Below are positions 1-8,320 of a stretch of 64,000 nucleotides of DNA, piece by piece. Positions within the stretch are counted from its first letter, which is position 1, and every line of letters starts with the position of its first letter. The DNA lies in the NCBI RefSeq assembly GCF_017744955.1, contig NZ_JAGIAG010000003.1, positions 372,001-436,000 on the forward strand. Direction: 5' to 3'. The DNA comes from Dokdonella sp. (lineage in GTDB: Bacteria; Pseudomonadota; Gammaproteobacteria; Xanthomonadales; Rhodanobacteraceae). A model generated the notes under the pieces. That model searched no databases. It saw nothing but the letters and a program-made list of their open reading frames with translations, and was not told the origin of the DNA. Position numbers and translations under genes: made by a program.

Positions 1-165
1 GCTGCCGTCGCCCGCCTGCACGCGCGCGGCCTCGATCAGGGAACGCGCGGCTTCTTCCTTCGACTTGCCGCTGTACAGCGACGGATCGAGCTTCTGCGCG
101 GCGTAGCCCACTGCGATGCCCGCCGTGAACAGCAACGTGGAAACCAGCGCGACACGAATCTTCAT
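1..165 (-). CDS. Exported hypothetical protein, N-terminal part (cut by left edge)
   Basis: The first 55 residues are visible; the rest lies beyond the left edge. The N-terminus (MKIRVALVSTLLFTAGIAVG) is a short basic stretch followed by a hydrophobic segment, so it is a signal peptide or membrane anchor. A hydrophilic, alanine- and glutamate-rich segment follows (QKLDPSLYSGKSKEEAAR). A strong purine-rich ribosome binding site (GGGAGGGAAGG) lies just upstream of the ATG and supports this start. No domain can be recognised from the visible part, so no function is assigned. Confidence 0.6.
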   Translation of the reverse strand, partial: MKIRVALVSTLLFTAGIAVGYAAQKLDPSLYSGKSKEEAARSLIEAARVQAGDGS

Positions 166-339
166 GGCCCTTCCCTCCCGATGTGAGTCGGTCGAGCTTA
201 TCCGTTCGCCACAGCCGCCGTCACGCGGCGGCGGCGCGACGTTTCCGGCGTGCCGCCGCGTTCGCGGCCGATGCGCGCACGAACGGCGATCGCCGGCATC
301 GCTGTGGCGAGGCCGGCGGAAGATTCTTCGAGCGGAGGA

Positions 340-861
340 TCAGGCTTTGCGTGCGCGCGCCGGTGCCGGCGCCTTGCGCTTGGCCGCGGCGGGCTTGCGC
401 TTGGGCTTGAGCATCGTGCCGAGGCAACGCGGCGCGCCGCAGCGGCAGGCCCAGATCGCCTTCAGGCGCGGCGTCAGGCGCTCTTCGAGCACGATGCCGT
501 AGTCGTAGGTCAGCTCCTCGCCGGCGCGCAGCGGGCGCAGCGTCTCGATCAGCACGCGATCCTTGCGCGCGTCGCCGCCCTCGTCCTCCTCGATCAGCGC
601 GCGGCAGTTCGGCTTGCAGCTGTGGTTGATCCAGCGCGCGATGTTGCCTTCGCTGTTGGCGTCGATGACGTACTTGTCGTTCAGCGTGAACAGGAAGGTG
701 TGGCCCGTGTCGCTGGTATTGGCGTACAGGCGGTCGGCCTGCGCGTGCGTCAGGCGCTTGCCGCGGTATTCGATCAGCTCGGTCTTGGCCGGGATGTCGA
801 GGAGGGCGAAGACGCCGTTGCCGTGGATCGGCGAGCGGCGGGCAGCGATGCGTTTGGGCAT
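340..861 (-). CDS. SET domain-containing protein with post-SET cysteine motif (putative protein-lysine methyltransferase)
   Basis: A 173-residue protein that is essentially one SET domain. Visible motifs are HGNGVFAL near the N-terminus, RWINHSCKPNC (the NHS core of the SAM and substrate pocket), ELTYDYG, and a post-SET type CRCGAPRCLG cluster near residues 145-155. The tail is very basic (KPKRKPAAAKRKAPAPARARKA pattern), which would suit binding to nucleic acid or acidic partners. The family transfers methyl groups from SAM to lysines; bacterial substrates are mostly unknown. The reading frame stays open far upstream, but that part is antisense to the RNase T2 gene. The ATG at MPKRIAARR is chosen because the domain starts right after it. 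Confidence 0.85.
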   Translation of the reverse strand: MPKRIAARRSPIHGNGVFALLDIPAKTELIEYRGKRLTHAQADRLYANTSDTGHTFLFTLNDKYVIDANSEGNIARWINHSCKPNCRALIEEDEGGDARKDRVLIETLRPLRAGEELTYDYGIVLEERLTPRLKAIWACRCGAPRCLGTMLKPKRKPAAAKRKAPAPARARKA

Positions 862-975
862 GGACAGCAGCGGATCGATACGAGGTCGCGCATCATAGCG
901 AGCGGGCGCGACGCGCGCATCGGCATCTGCTAGCTTTCGCGGGCGGAATCGCCGCCCTGACCCGCCGAGTGTGCC

Positions 976-1662
976 ATGTCGCTGCCGCGCTGCCTGTTCG
1001 CCTGTCTCGTCGTGTTCGCCTTCGGCTTCTCCGACGCCGCGCAGGCGCGCAAGCGTTCGCACGACGACGGCGGCGGCCAGCGCTCCGAGGCCGCCGGCCC
1101 GTACGACTACTACGTGATGGCGCTGTCCTGGTCGCCGACCTTCTGCCAGACGCGCGGCGAAGGCGAACAGGAGCAGTGCGGCGAGAAAGGCTACGGCTTC
1201 ATCCTGCACGGCCTGTGGCCGCAGTACGAGAACGGCGGCGGACCGGAGCTGTGCGACACGCGCGAGAGCGGCCCGGATCGCAAGACCGTCGCCGAGACGC
1301 TGGCCTTCATGCCGAGCCGGCGCCTGATCAATCACGAATGGCGCAAGCACGGCGCCTGCACCGGCCTCGGCGCGCAGAAGTACTTCGAAACCGCCGACCG
1401 CGCCTTCGCCGCGCTGCAGATGCCGACGGAGCTGAAGGCGCCGCGCCGGAGCCTGCAGATGAACGGCGACCAGCTGCGCGCCGCGCTGAAGCGCGCGAAT
1501 CCGACCCTCGGCGACGACATGATGAGCCTGCACTGCAGCAAGGGCCAGCTGGTCGAGGTGCGCGTCTGCCTCGACAAGGACACCCATCCGCGCCGCTGCG
1601 GCAAGCGCATGCGCAACGCCTGTTCGGCGAGCACGCCGTTCGAGATCCCGGCGGTGCAGTAG
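976..1662 (+). CDS. Ribonuclease T2 family protein (RNase I-like), exported
   Basis: 228 residues with a signal peptide of about 24 residues (cleavage near DAAQA). Both catalytic signatures of the T2 family are present: CAS I as FILHGLWP (His78) and CAS II as HEWRKHGACTG (His120, Glu121, His125). Cysteines at 57, 68, 93 and 128 fit periplasmic disulfides. The family cleaves single-stranded RNA through a 2',3'-cyclic phosphate. It is transcribed divergently from the SET-domain gene and ends 16 bp before the histidine kinase start, so it may be co-transcribed with the two-component system. The catalytic residues are intact, so activity is expected. Confidence 0.92.
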   Translation: MSLPRCLFACLVVFAFGFSDAAQARKRSHDDGGGQRSEAAGPYDYYVMALSWSPTFCQTRGEGEQEQCGEKGYGFILHGLWPQYENGGGPELCDTRESGPDRKTVAETLAFMPSRRLINHEWRKHGACTGLGAQKYFETADRAFAALQMPTELKAPRRSLQMNGDQLRAALKRANPTLGDDMMSLHCSKGQLVEVRVCLDKDTHPRRCGKRMRNACSASTPFEIPAVQ

Positions 1663-1678
1663 CGCGACGCGCACCGCG

Positions 1679-3127
1679 ATGAGCTCGAGCAGACGGCAGC
1701 GCTACGGCCTGGTCTTCAAGCTGGCGCTGTTCTATCTGCTGCTGTCGCTGCCGACGCTGATCCTGGTCGAATCGACGATCCTGATCGTCGAATTCCACAG
1801 CTTCATGCGCGGCGTCGCCGACGGCAGCCTGCGCACCGCCAACGAACGTGGCGCGGCCGAGCTGGCGACGCGCTGGCACGGCCTCGCCGGCGCCAACACC
1901 GAACCGCTGCAGGTGTGGACGCAGGACTGGACCTTGCGCCTGCAGCAGCCGCGCGGCGGCCTCACGCCGGATGAATCCTACGTGCTGCTGGAGCTGGCCG
2001 ATCAGCCGCTCGCCGCCGCCCTGCTCGCGCCGGACGGCCAGGTGATCGCGCGCTCGATCGACGATCCGCACTGGAAGCCGGAGCTGCCGAGCGCGGAGGA
2101 AATCGCCCGCACCGCGCGGAGCGAGCACGCCGCGCTCGACCTCGCCGGCGACGACAGTCCGTACAAAATCCGCCGCTCGCTCGCGCCGGTGCGCGACGCC
2201 GACGGTCGGCTGCTCGGCCTGCTGTTCGTCGAACTGCGCCTGCCGCTGCCGTGGCGGCGCCTGCTGCTCGACAGCAGCTACGAGTCGCCGACCGTGCTCG
2301 CGTTCCTGATCGTGTTCGGCGTGCTGTCCTCGATCTTCCTGGCCGCCTGGGTCACGCGCCGGCTGAACCGCATCGCCGGCGCGGCCACCGCCTGGAGCCG
2401 CGGCGATTTCTCCGAGCGCATCGACGATCCCTCGCGCGACGAGATCGGCCGCGTCTCCGCGCTTCTCGACAGCATGGCGCTCGACCTGCGGCGCCTGTTG
2501 CGCTCGCGCGCGCAGCTCGCCACGCTGGCCGAACGCCAGCGCCTCGCGCGCGACCTGCACGACACGGTCAAGCAGAAGGCGTTCGCGCTGAACCTGCAGC
2601 TGGCGACGGCGCGGCGCCTGCTCGCCGACGCGCCCGGCGCCGAGCGGCTGGAGCTGGCGCAGAAGCTGACCCAGCAGATCCAGCAGGAACTCGGCCAGAT
2701 CCTCGACGAACTGCGCAGCGACGCCGCCGAACTGCCGCTCGCCGAGCGCCTGCGCGCGCGCGCGATCGACTGGTCGCACAGCAGCGGCATCGTGCCCTCC
2801 TTCGAACTGGAAGACATGCCGGCGCTGGCGCCGCGGCAGGAGGAATCGCTGCTGCGCATCGTCGACGAGGCGCTGGCCAACGTGCTGCGCCACGCCGGCG
2901 CGACGCGCGTGGCGATCGCGCTGCGCCGCGAGGGCGAGCGCTGGTCGCTGACGGTGAGCGACGACGGCCGCGGCAGCGACCACGCGCGCGCCGCCGGCAT
3001 GGGCCTGAACAACATGCGCGAGCGCGCCGAAGCGCTGCCGCAGGGCCGCTTCCGGCTCGACAGCGCCCCCGGCAACGGCACCCGCATTGCCGTCGGCTTC
3101 GTCGTGGCGGACAATCCCGAACCATGA
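1679..3127 (+). CDS. Membrane sensor histidine kinase, HisKA_3 (NarX/LiaS-like) family
   Basis: 482 residues. The first transmembrane helix is at about 11-36, followed by an extracytoplasmic sensor region (about 40-200) with no recognised ligand motif. A second helix lies at about 204-225, then a HAMP-like linker (RLNRIAGAATAWSRGDFSERI). The HisKA_3 phosphoacceptor is in ERQRLARDLHDTVKQK (His294). The ATPase core has the N box EALANVLRHA (about 397-406), DDGRG (428-432) and GMGLNNMRERAE. The stop codon overlaps the next gene's ATG (ATGA), so kinase and regulator are translationally coupled. The stimulus is unknown. Confidence 0.92.
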   Translation: MSSSRRQRYGLVFKLALFYLLLSLPTLILVESTILIVEFHSFMRGVADGSLRTANERGAAELATRWHGLAGANTEPLQVWTQDWTLRLQQPRGGLTPDESYVLLELADQPLAAALLAPDGQVIARSIDDPHWKPELPSAEEIARTARSEHAALDLAGDDSPYKIRRSLAPVRDADGRLLGLLFVELRLPLPWRRLLLDSSYESPTVLAFLIVFGVLSSIFLAAWVTRRLNRIAGAATAWSRGDFSERIDDPSRDEIGRVSALLDSMALDLRRLLRSRAQLATLAERQRLARDLHDTVKQKAFALNLQLATARRLLADAPGAERLELAQKLTQQIQQELGQILDELRSDAAELPLAERLRARAIDWSHSSGIVPSFELEDMPALAPRQEESLLRIVDEALANVLRHAGATRVAIALRREGERWSLTVSDDGRGSDHARAAGMGLNNMRERAEALPQGRFRLDSAPGNGTRIAVGFVVADNPEP

Positions 3128-3780
3128 ACAGTCAGCCGATCCGCGTCGTCATCGCCGATGACCACATCCTGGTGCGCCAGGGCATCCGCGCCTTCCTGGA
3201 GACCTACCCCGACCTGTCCCTGGTCGGCGAGGCCGACGACGCCGCCACTGCGGCGACGCTGTGCTCGCAGCAGCACCCCGACGTCGCGCTGGTCGACCTG
3301 GTCATGCCCGGCGGCGGCATCGAGGCGACGCGCACGATCCGCGCCGCCAGCCCGCAGACCCAGGTCGTGCTGCTGACCTCGTTCGAGGACGCGCAGCAGA
3401 TCGTCGCCGCGGTGCAGGCCGGCGCGCTGTCCTGCCTGCTCAAGGACGTCGACGCCGACGCGCTCGCCGATACCCTGCGCAAGGCCGCGCGCGGCGAGGC
3501 CGTACTGCACCCGCGCGTCGCCGCCAAGCTGATGGACGCGCTGCGGCGCGGCTCGGAGCCCGGCAGCGAGGTGCTCGAATCGCTCAGCCAGCGCGAGCGC
3601 GAAGTGCTGACGCTGATGGCCGAAGGCCTCAGCAACCAGCACATCGCCGACCGCCTCGGCATCGGCGAGAAGACCGTCAAGACGCACGTCAGCAACGTGC
3701 TCGGCAAGCTCGACGTCAGCGACCGCACGCAGGCGGCGGTGTACGCCTGGAAGAGCGGCCTGAAGCAGCGCGCGCAGTAG
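3124..3780 (+). CDS. NarL/FixJ-family response regulator
   Basis: 218 residues. The receiver domain has the acidic pair Asp12/Asp13, phosphoacceptor Asp58 in ALVDLVMPGG, the switch Thr in LLTSFED and Lys107 in LLKDVD. The LuxR-type HTH lies at about 150-212 (LSQREREVLTLMAEGLSNQ, then TVKTHVSNVLGKLDV). It starts inside the stop codon of the upstream histidine kinase and is its cognate partner. The phosphorylated form is expected to bind DNA and control transcription; targets cannot be read from the window. A GC-rich hairpin follows the stop codon. Confidence 0.93.
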   Translation: MNSQPIRVVIADDHILVRQGIRAFLETYPDLSLVGEADDAATAATLCSQQHPDVALVDLVMPGGGIEATRTIRAASPQTQVVLLTSFEDAQQIVAAVQAGALSCLLKDVDADALADTLRKAARGEAVLHPRVAAKLMDALRRGSEPGSEVLESLSQREREVLTLMAEGLSNQHIADRLGIGEKTVKTHVSNVLGKLDVSDRTQAAVYAWKSGLKQRAQ

Positions 3781-3790
3781 TCCGGCCGCG

Positions 3791-3810
3791 CCGGCGGGCA
3801 GTCCCGCCGG
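3791..3810. terminator. GC-rich hairpin between convergent genes
   Basis: Perfect 8-bp stem CCGGCGGG/CCCGCCGG with a CAGT loop, 10 bp after the response regulator stop and in front of the convergent minus-strand gene. There is no T-run, so intrinsic termination is only suggested. Confidence 0.35.
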
Positions 3811-3858
3811 ACCGCAATGCAATAAGAAACGGCGATCGGACGGAGCGCCCGGCGCGAT

Positions 3859-5175
3859 TCAGCCGTCCTCGAAACCGTCGGCGAAGATCGCGTCGACGCG
3901 ATCGCAGGCGCCGTCGGCGTCGTAGCGCATCGCGTGCGCGTCGTTGCTGGTTTGCCCGAACAACGTCCCGCCGGCGCCGGTCCAGCCTTGCGCGCCGCCG
4001 TCGAAGACGGTGGAGAAGTACTGCGTGCCGAGGTCGACGGATCGGCACGGACGCAGGTCCGCATCGAATTCGGCCATACGCGCGCCGACGTGGCCCTGGA
4101 AGTCGATGTAGTACGTGCCGCCGACCAGCACGCGGCCGTTCGGCGCGCGGGTGAGGGTGCGCGTCACGCCGCCGCTCTGCGCCACTTCGTTCTGCACGAG
4201 GGCTCCGCTTGCCGAATCCAGGCGCAGCAGCCGGAAGCGCTCGTCGAGCCCGGCCTGCTGCGCCAGGACCGGATCGCCGTTCGCGTCGAGCACGAGGCCG
4301 ACGGCTTCGGTGGTGAAGCGCTCGTCGATCGGATCGACGAGCACGCGCGTCCACAACCGCGCGCCGTCGGCCGCGATCTTCCATACCTGCGCCTGCATGT
4401 CGCCGCGCGAGTTCTGCAGCGCGCCTTGCGCCAGCACGTCGCCGGCGCCGTCGATCGCGAGGAACAGCCGGCGGTTGAACGTACCGCCGCCGAGGCCGCC
4501 GCGTTCGCGGTCGTGGAAAACGACCTGTCCGTCGGCGTCGAAGCGCACGACCAGGAAGCCTCCGGTCAGCATGTCGCCCGCCACGCCGACGACGGCGCCG
4601 CCGTCCGCGGCGGCCACGATGTCCTCGGCCAGCAGATCCTCGATACCCGGCGACCAGCGCCAGTCCGGCAGCCGTTCGCCGCGCGGCGTGTAGCGCGCGA
4701 CGACGACGTCGTTGCCGTCGACCGCGGGAATCAGCAGGACGCCGTCGCCGCCGAGCACGATCTGACGCGATCCGGCCGCAATCCGCCCGGCCTGGAACTG
4801 GTCTTCCCAGACGACGGTACCGTCGTCGCCGCCGTACACGCGCACGCGCACCACCGGCCCGAACGCGTCGACCACCGCCACGTCGCCGTCGGGCAGCACC
4901 TGCATGCCGCGCCCTTCGAAGCCTTCGCGCTCGCGCAGCCAGACGAACGCGCCGCCTTCGTCGAAGCGCGCGAGCGCGGTATGCGACTCGCCGTCGTGCG
5001 CGAGCTCGAACAAGGCGAACACGCGCCCGTCCGCGCCGACGCGAACGTCCATCGGCGTGACGCCGCGCGGTTCGGTGTCGTAGCGCCAGGGCCCGCTCCA
5101 TGCCGGCTCCCAGGAAGCACCCGCCGCCGTCGCGAGTGCGCCGGCCAGCGCGAAGACGATTCCGATCGACGACAT
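3859..5175 (-). CDS. Secreted beta-propeller-like protein of unknown function with IFADGFE tail
   Basis: 438 residues with a signal peptide (cleavage near GASWEP, about residue 20). The body is a series of strand-turn repeats of the type 'D-ADGRVFALFEL', 'LPDGDVAVVDAFG', 'LGGDGVLLIPAVDGND', 'ADGGAVVGVAG', 'IDGAGDVLAQG', which resembles delta-60 or NHL-like propeller repeats. No catalytic motif is visible. The protein ends in a short region with two cysteines flanking VDLGTQYF...DADGA and the tail VDAIFADGFEDG. It is convergent with the response regulator gene. Extracytoplasmic location is well supported; function is unknown. Confidence 0.7.
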   Translation of the reverse strand: MSSIGIVFALAGALATAAGASWEPAWSGPWRYDTEPRGVTPMDVRVGADGRVFALFELAHDGESHTALARFDEGGAFVWLREREGFEGRGMQVLPDGDVAVVDAFGPVVRVRVYGGDDGTVVWEDQFQAGRIAAGSRQIVLGGDGVLLIPAVDGNDVVVARYTPRGERLPDWRWSPGIEDLLAEDIVAAADGGAVVGVAGDMLTGGFLVVRFDADGQVVFHDRERGGLGGGTFNRRLFLAIDGAGDVLAQGALQNSRGDMQAQVWKIAADGARLWTRVLVDPIDERFTTEAVGLVLDANGDPVLAQQAGLDERFRLLRLDSASGALVQNEVAQSGGVTRTLTRAPNGRVLVGGTYYIDFQGHVGARMAEFDADLRPCRSVDLGTQYFSTVFDGGAQGWTGAGGTLFGQTSNDAHAMRYDADGACDRVDAIFADGFEDG

Positions 5176-5241
5176 GACGCGGGTCCTTCAGGAGGAAGTC
5201 GTCTTCTCATAACGTGAAAACGGGCGAAAAAGCATCACGCC

Positions 5242-5679
5242 CTAGCCGTCGAACGACTTGGCGAACACGTGCTGGGTCTTGCGCCTCTGATAGCCGGCGC
5301 GCTCGTAGAAGCGGTGCGCGCGCTCGCGCTCGATGCGGCTGCGCACGCGCAGATGCGCCGCGCCGCGTTCGTGCGCCCAGGTTTCCGCGGCGCGCAGCAA
5401 CTCGGCGCCGACGCCGTGTCCGCGCGTCGATTCGGCGACGACCAGGCCGAGGACTTCCGCGACCTCGTCGTCGACCAGGTGCGCCTGCTGCGCGACGTGC
5501 AGCCAGCCGACGACGCGGCCTTCCGCATCCTCGGCGACGAACACGCGAGCGGCCGGATCGGCCTCGATCGCGGCGAGCCGCGCGACGATCTGCTGGCGCG
5601 TGGCGGGATACCCGAGCTGGCCGCACAGCTCGGCCAAAATTTGCGCGTCGTAGTTGCGCGCGTTGCGGATCGTCGTCAT
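5242..5679 (-). CDS. GNAT family N-acetyltransferase
   Basis: 145 residues, the size of a single GNAT fold. The acetyl-CoA loop is seen as VVAESTRGHGVGAELLRAAE, matching R/Q-x-x-G-x-G/A. Upstream are the strand-forming motif A/D stretch GRVVGWLHVAQ and EVLGLVV; the C-terminal motif B region is AHRFYERAGYQRRK. The family acetylates amines using acetyl-CoA; the substrate cannot be predicted. It is monocistronic, between the secreted propeller-like protein and a repeat-rich spacer. Confidence 0.85.
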   Translation of the reverse strand: MTTIRNARNYDAQILAELCGQLGYPATRQQIVARLAAIEADPAARVFVAEDAEGRVVGWLHVAQQAHLVDDEVAEVLGLVVAESTRGHGVGAELLRAAETWAHERGAAHLRVRSRIERERAHRFYERAGYQRRKTQHVFAKSFDG

Positions 5680-5786
5680 CGCCTGCCCTCCTCGGATTGC
5701 GAGGCAGGCTAGCGCGGGAATCGGCGCGAGGCGAGGCGCGGAAGTGGCTCGGCCGAGACGAGTCCTATCGTCCGAAGCCGGCCGTC

Positions 5787-5968
5787 ACCTCTCCCGCTGG
5801 CGGGAGAGGTCGAAGCCGCTAGAGCGGCTGAGGGCGAGCGCAGGATGCGCGAACGGATGCGAAGCAGGGATAGCGCAGCCGCGCCGCAGGCGCGGATGAG
5901 GGGATCTCGTGCGGCGCTGCGCAAAAAGCGCCCTCACCCCGACCCTCTCCCGCAAGCGGGAGAGGGGG
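5787..5968. repeat. Composite REP-like intergenic repeat with two GGGAGAGG palindromes
   Basis: Two near-identical palindromic ends bound this stretch. At 5787-5810 a perfect inverted repeat has arms ACCTCTCCCGC and GCGGGAGAGGT. At 5943-5966 another has arms CCCTCTCCCGC and GCGGGAGAGGG with an AA loop. Between them is GC-rich sequence with further short inverted repeats. The layout resembles dispersed repetitive extragenic palindromes common in Xanthomonadales. It fills most of the 301-bp spacer 5680-5980, where no gene was found, and may also terminate the M20 peptidase transcript. Confidence 0.7.
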
Positions 5969-5980
5969 AACATCGAGCGA

Positions 5981-7462
5981 TCAGTCGCAGCAGCCGTCGC
6001 CGCCCTTGACCGTGTGCGCGTGCGAAGCCGCCACGCCGCTGGTCAGCCCCTTGCCGCTGGCGACGTAGTGGTCGGCGACCACCTGCGCCACGCACATCGA
6101 CATGCGCTTGCCGGTCGGGATGTGCAGGAACTCGTTCGGACCGTGCGCGTTCGAGTGCGGCCCGAGCACGCCGGTGATCAGGAACTGCGCGCCGGGGAAC
6201 TTCTCGCCGAGCATGCCCATGAACGGAATCGAGCCGCCCTCGCCGTTGTAGGCGACCGGCGCGCCGAAGTAGCGCTGCGAGGCGGCGTCGACCGATGCCT
6301 CCAGCCACGGCGCCAGCGCCGGCGCTTCCCAGCCGCTGCCGGCCTTTTCCAGGTCGAAGGTGACCTTGGCGCCGTACGGCGGATCGCTTTCGAGCAGGCG
6401 CTTGAGGAACTCGCCGCCCTGCTTGGCGTCCAGCGTCGGCGGCACGCGCAGGGAGAGCTTCACGGCGGTGTACGGACGCAGCACGTTGCCGGCCGAATCC
6501 AGCGACGGCAGGCCGCCGACGCCGGTCACCGACAGCGCCGGCCGCCAGGTGCGGTTGAGCACCAGCTCGGCGAGATCCGCGTTCATCGGCTGCATGCCGT
6601 CGACCAGCGGGAACTTCGAATAGACCGCATCGCCGAGGATCTCGGCCGTGCGCTTGGCCTGCGCCACGCGCTGCGCCGGAATCTCCACGTGCAGCTCCTG
6701 CGGCAGGATCTTGCCGCTGACCTCGTCCTCCAGCCGCGACAGGATGCGGCGCAGGATGCGGAAGCTCGACGCGACCACGCCGGAGGCGTCGCCCGAATGC
6801 ACGCCTTCCTCCAGCACCTGCACGCTGAGGTTGCCGCCGGTCAGGCCGCGCAGGCTGGTCGTGAGCCAAAGCTGCTCGTAGTTGCCGCAGCCCGAATCGA
6901 GGCAGACGATCAGCGACGGCTTGCCGATACGCGCGGCGAGATGGTCGACGTAGTACGGCAGGTCGTAGCTGCCCGATTCCTCGCAGGCCTCGATCATGAC
7001 CACGCAGCGCGCGTGCGGAATGCCCTGCGCCTGCAACGCGAGGATCGCGGCGAGCGAGCCGAAGATCGCGTAGCCGTCGTCGGCACCGCCGCGGCCGTAC
7101 AGCTTGTCGCCCTCGAGCACCGGCTTCCACGGGCCGAGATGCGCGGACCAGCCGGTCATCTCCGGCTGCTTGTCGAGATGGCCGTACAGCAGCACGGTGT
7201 CCTCGCCCTGGCCGGGGATCTCAATGAAGATGAGCGGCGTGCGGTTCGGCAGGCGCACGACCTCGACCTGCATGCCCGGAATCGACTGTGCCCTGGCCCA
7301 GGATTCCATCAGCGCGACGGCCTGATCCATGTAGCCGTGCTTGGCCCAGTCGGCGTCGAACATCGGCGACTTGTTCGGAATCTTGATGTATTCGGTCAGC
7401 TGCGGAACGATCTCGCCGTCCCACAGGCCGCCGACGAAGCTGCTGAGTGCGTTGGAATCCAT
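5981..7462 (-). CDS. M20 family metallopeptidase (dipeptidase-like)
   Basis: 493 residues, cytoplasmic (no signal peptide). Metal-site motifs of the M20/ArgE/DapE family are present: LLYGHLDKQPE (His95, with Asp97), GRGGADDGYA (bridging Asp128 or 129), EACEESGS (catalytic Glu161 and ligand Glu162), CLDSGCG, and the C-terminal His in LGPHSNAHGPNE. The dimerisation (lid) domain is inserted at about 205-390. The length and GADDGYA motif fit the CNDP-like dipeptidase branch. The family hydrolyses dipeptides or acylated amino acids with two zinc ions. It ends in HTVKGGDGCCD, a possible extra metal-binding tail. The ATG is preceded by AGGTGAA. Confidence 0.9.
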   Translation of the reverse strand: MDSNALSSFVGGLWDGEIVPQLTEYIKIPNKSPMFDADWAKHGYMDQAVALMESWARAQSIPGMQVEVVRLPNRTPLIFIEIPGQGEDTVLLYGHLDKQPEMTGWSAHLGPWKPVLEGDKLYGRGGADDGYAIFGSLAAILALQAQGIPHARCVVMIEACEESGSYDLPYYVDHLAARIGKPSLIVCLDSGCGNYEQLWLTTSLRGLTGGNLSVQVLEEGVHSGDASGVVASSFRILRRILSRLEDEVSGKILPQELHVEIPAQRVAQAKRTAEILGDAVYSKFPLVDGMQPMNADLAELVLNRTWRPALSVTGVGGLPSLDSAGNVLRPYTAVKLSLRVPPTLDAKQGGEFLKRLLESDPPYGAKVTFDLEKAGSGWEAPALAPWLEASVDAASQRYFGAPVAYNGEGGSIPFMGMLGEKFPGAQFLITGVLGPHSNAHGPNEFLHIPTGKRMSMCVAQVVADHYVASGKGLTSGVAASHAHTVKGGDGCCD

Positions 7463-7645
7463 GAGTTCACCTTTCGACAGAAAAGCCGTGCCCGTCGGGC
7501 AAGGCGGTGCAAGCCGTGCATCGTAGCGGATCGAGGCGTTTCCCGCGTCGGCGGAGCGTGACGCGGGGTGCCGGGAACAGCGACGTCGCCGTTCGTCGGC
7601 GCCGTCGCGAAATCGCCTTCATCGCCGTGGGGATTTCCGCAACCG

Positions 7646-8281
7646 CTAGCCGTCCTGCGTCGCTCCCGACAATGTCGTCGCCCGCATCGACGGCCGCTCG
7701 GCGAAGCGGTCGTACCAGGCGGCCAGCCGCGGGCGATCCGAGCGGAACGCGTACACCTCGCGGAATTCGATCCAGCTCAGCGCGGTCGCCACGGCGATCT
7801 CGCCGATGTCGGGGGCGTGCGCGGCATCGGCCTCTTCGGCGGCGAACGCGCGCTCGAGGAAGTCGCAGGCGGCGGCGATCTTGCGCAGGTGGCCGTCGCG
7901 CAGCGCCGGCCAGCGCAGCTCGGCGGGCCGGCGCTCGCTCTCCCAGCGCACCTCGATGCCGGCGTCGGCGATGCCGAGTGCGATCGCCTGCAGGCGCAGC
8001 GCGCGCCAGCGCCGCGGCGCCTGCGCCGGGATCAGGCGCGGACCTTCGTGCAGACCGTCGAGGTAGTCGACGATCACGCCGGAGTCGAACAGCACGAACG
8101 CCTCGTCCACGATCAGCACCGGCACCTTGCCGAGCGGATTGAGCGCGAACACCGTCTCGTTGCGCAGCAGCGGACTGGTCTCGTGATGGATCACCTCGAG
8201 CCGCTCGGCGAGCCCGATCTCGTGCGCGGCGACCAGCACCTTGCGCGCGTACGGGGAATGCGTCTGGTACAGCAGTTTCAT
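7646..8281 (-). CDS. Glutathione S-transferase family protein
   Basis: 211 residues. The N-terminal thioredoxin-like domain has the active-site region YQTHSPYARKVLVAAHEIGL and the cis-Pro motif GKVPVLIVDEAFVLFDSGVIVDYLD (glutathione-binding loop). The C-terminal helical domain has the N-capping region DIGEIAVATALSWIEFR. The family conjugates or reduces electrophiles with glutathione in the cytoplasm. It lies 39 bp downstream of the PLP-enzyme gene on the same strand and could be read from the same promoter. The substrate is unknown. Confidence 0.9.
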   Translation of the reverse strand: MKLLYQTHSPYARKVLVAAHEIGLAERLEVIHHETSPLLRNETVFALNPLGKVPVLIVDEAFVLFDSGVIVDYLDGLHEGPRLIPAQAPRRWRALRLQAIALGIADAGIEVRWESERRPAELRWPALRDGHLRKIAAACDFLERAFAAEEADAAHAPDIGEIAVATALSWIEFREVYAFRSDRPRLAAWYDRFAERPSMRATTLSGATQDG

Positions 8282-8320
8282 CGTCGAATCTCCTGGAGGT
8301 CGCGGAAGAAGCCGGGGAAA

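Noticed and set aside
862-1674. Long N-terminal extension of the SET protein
   Set aside because: The frame is open but lies antisense to RNase T2 and carries no SET-related sequence; the ATG at 861 fits the domain.
5909-7561. 550-codon plus-strand frame over the M20 peptidase
   Set aside because: Antisense to a protein with all metal-site motifs; it also starts inside the repeat at 5943-5966.
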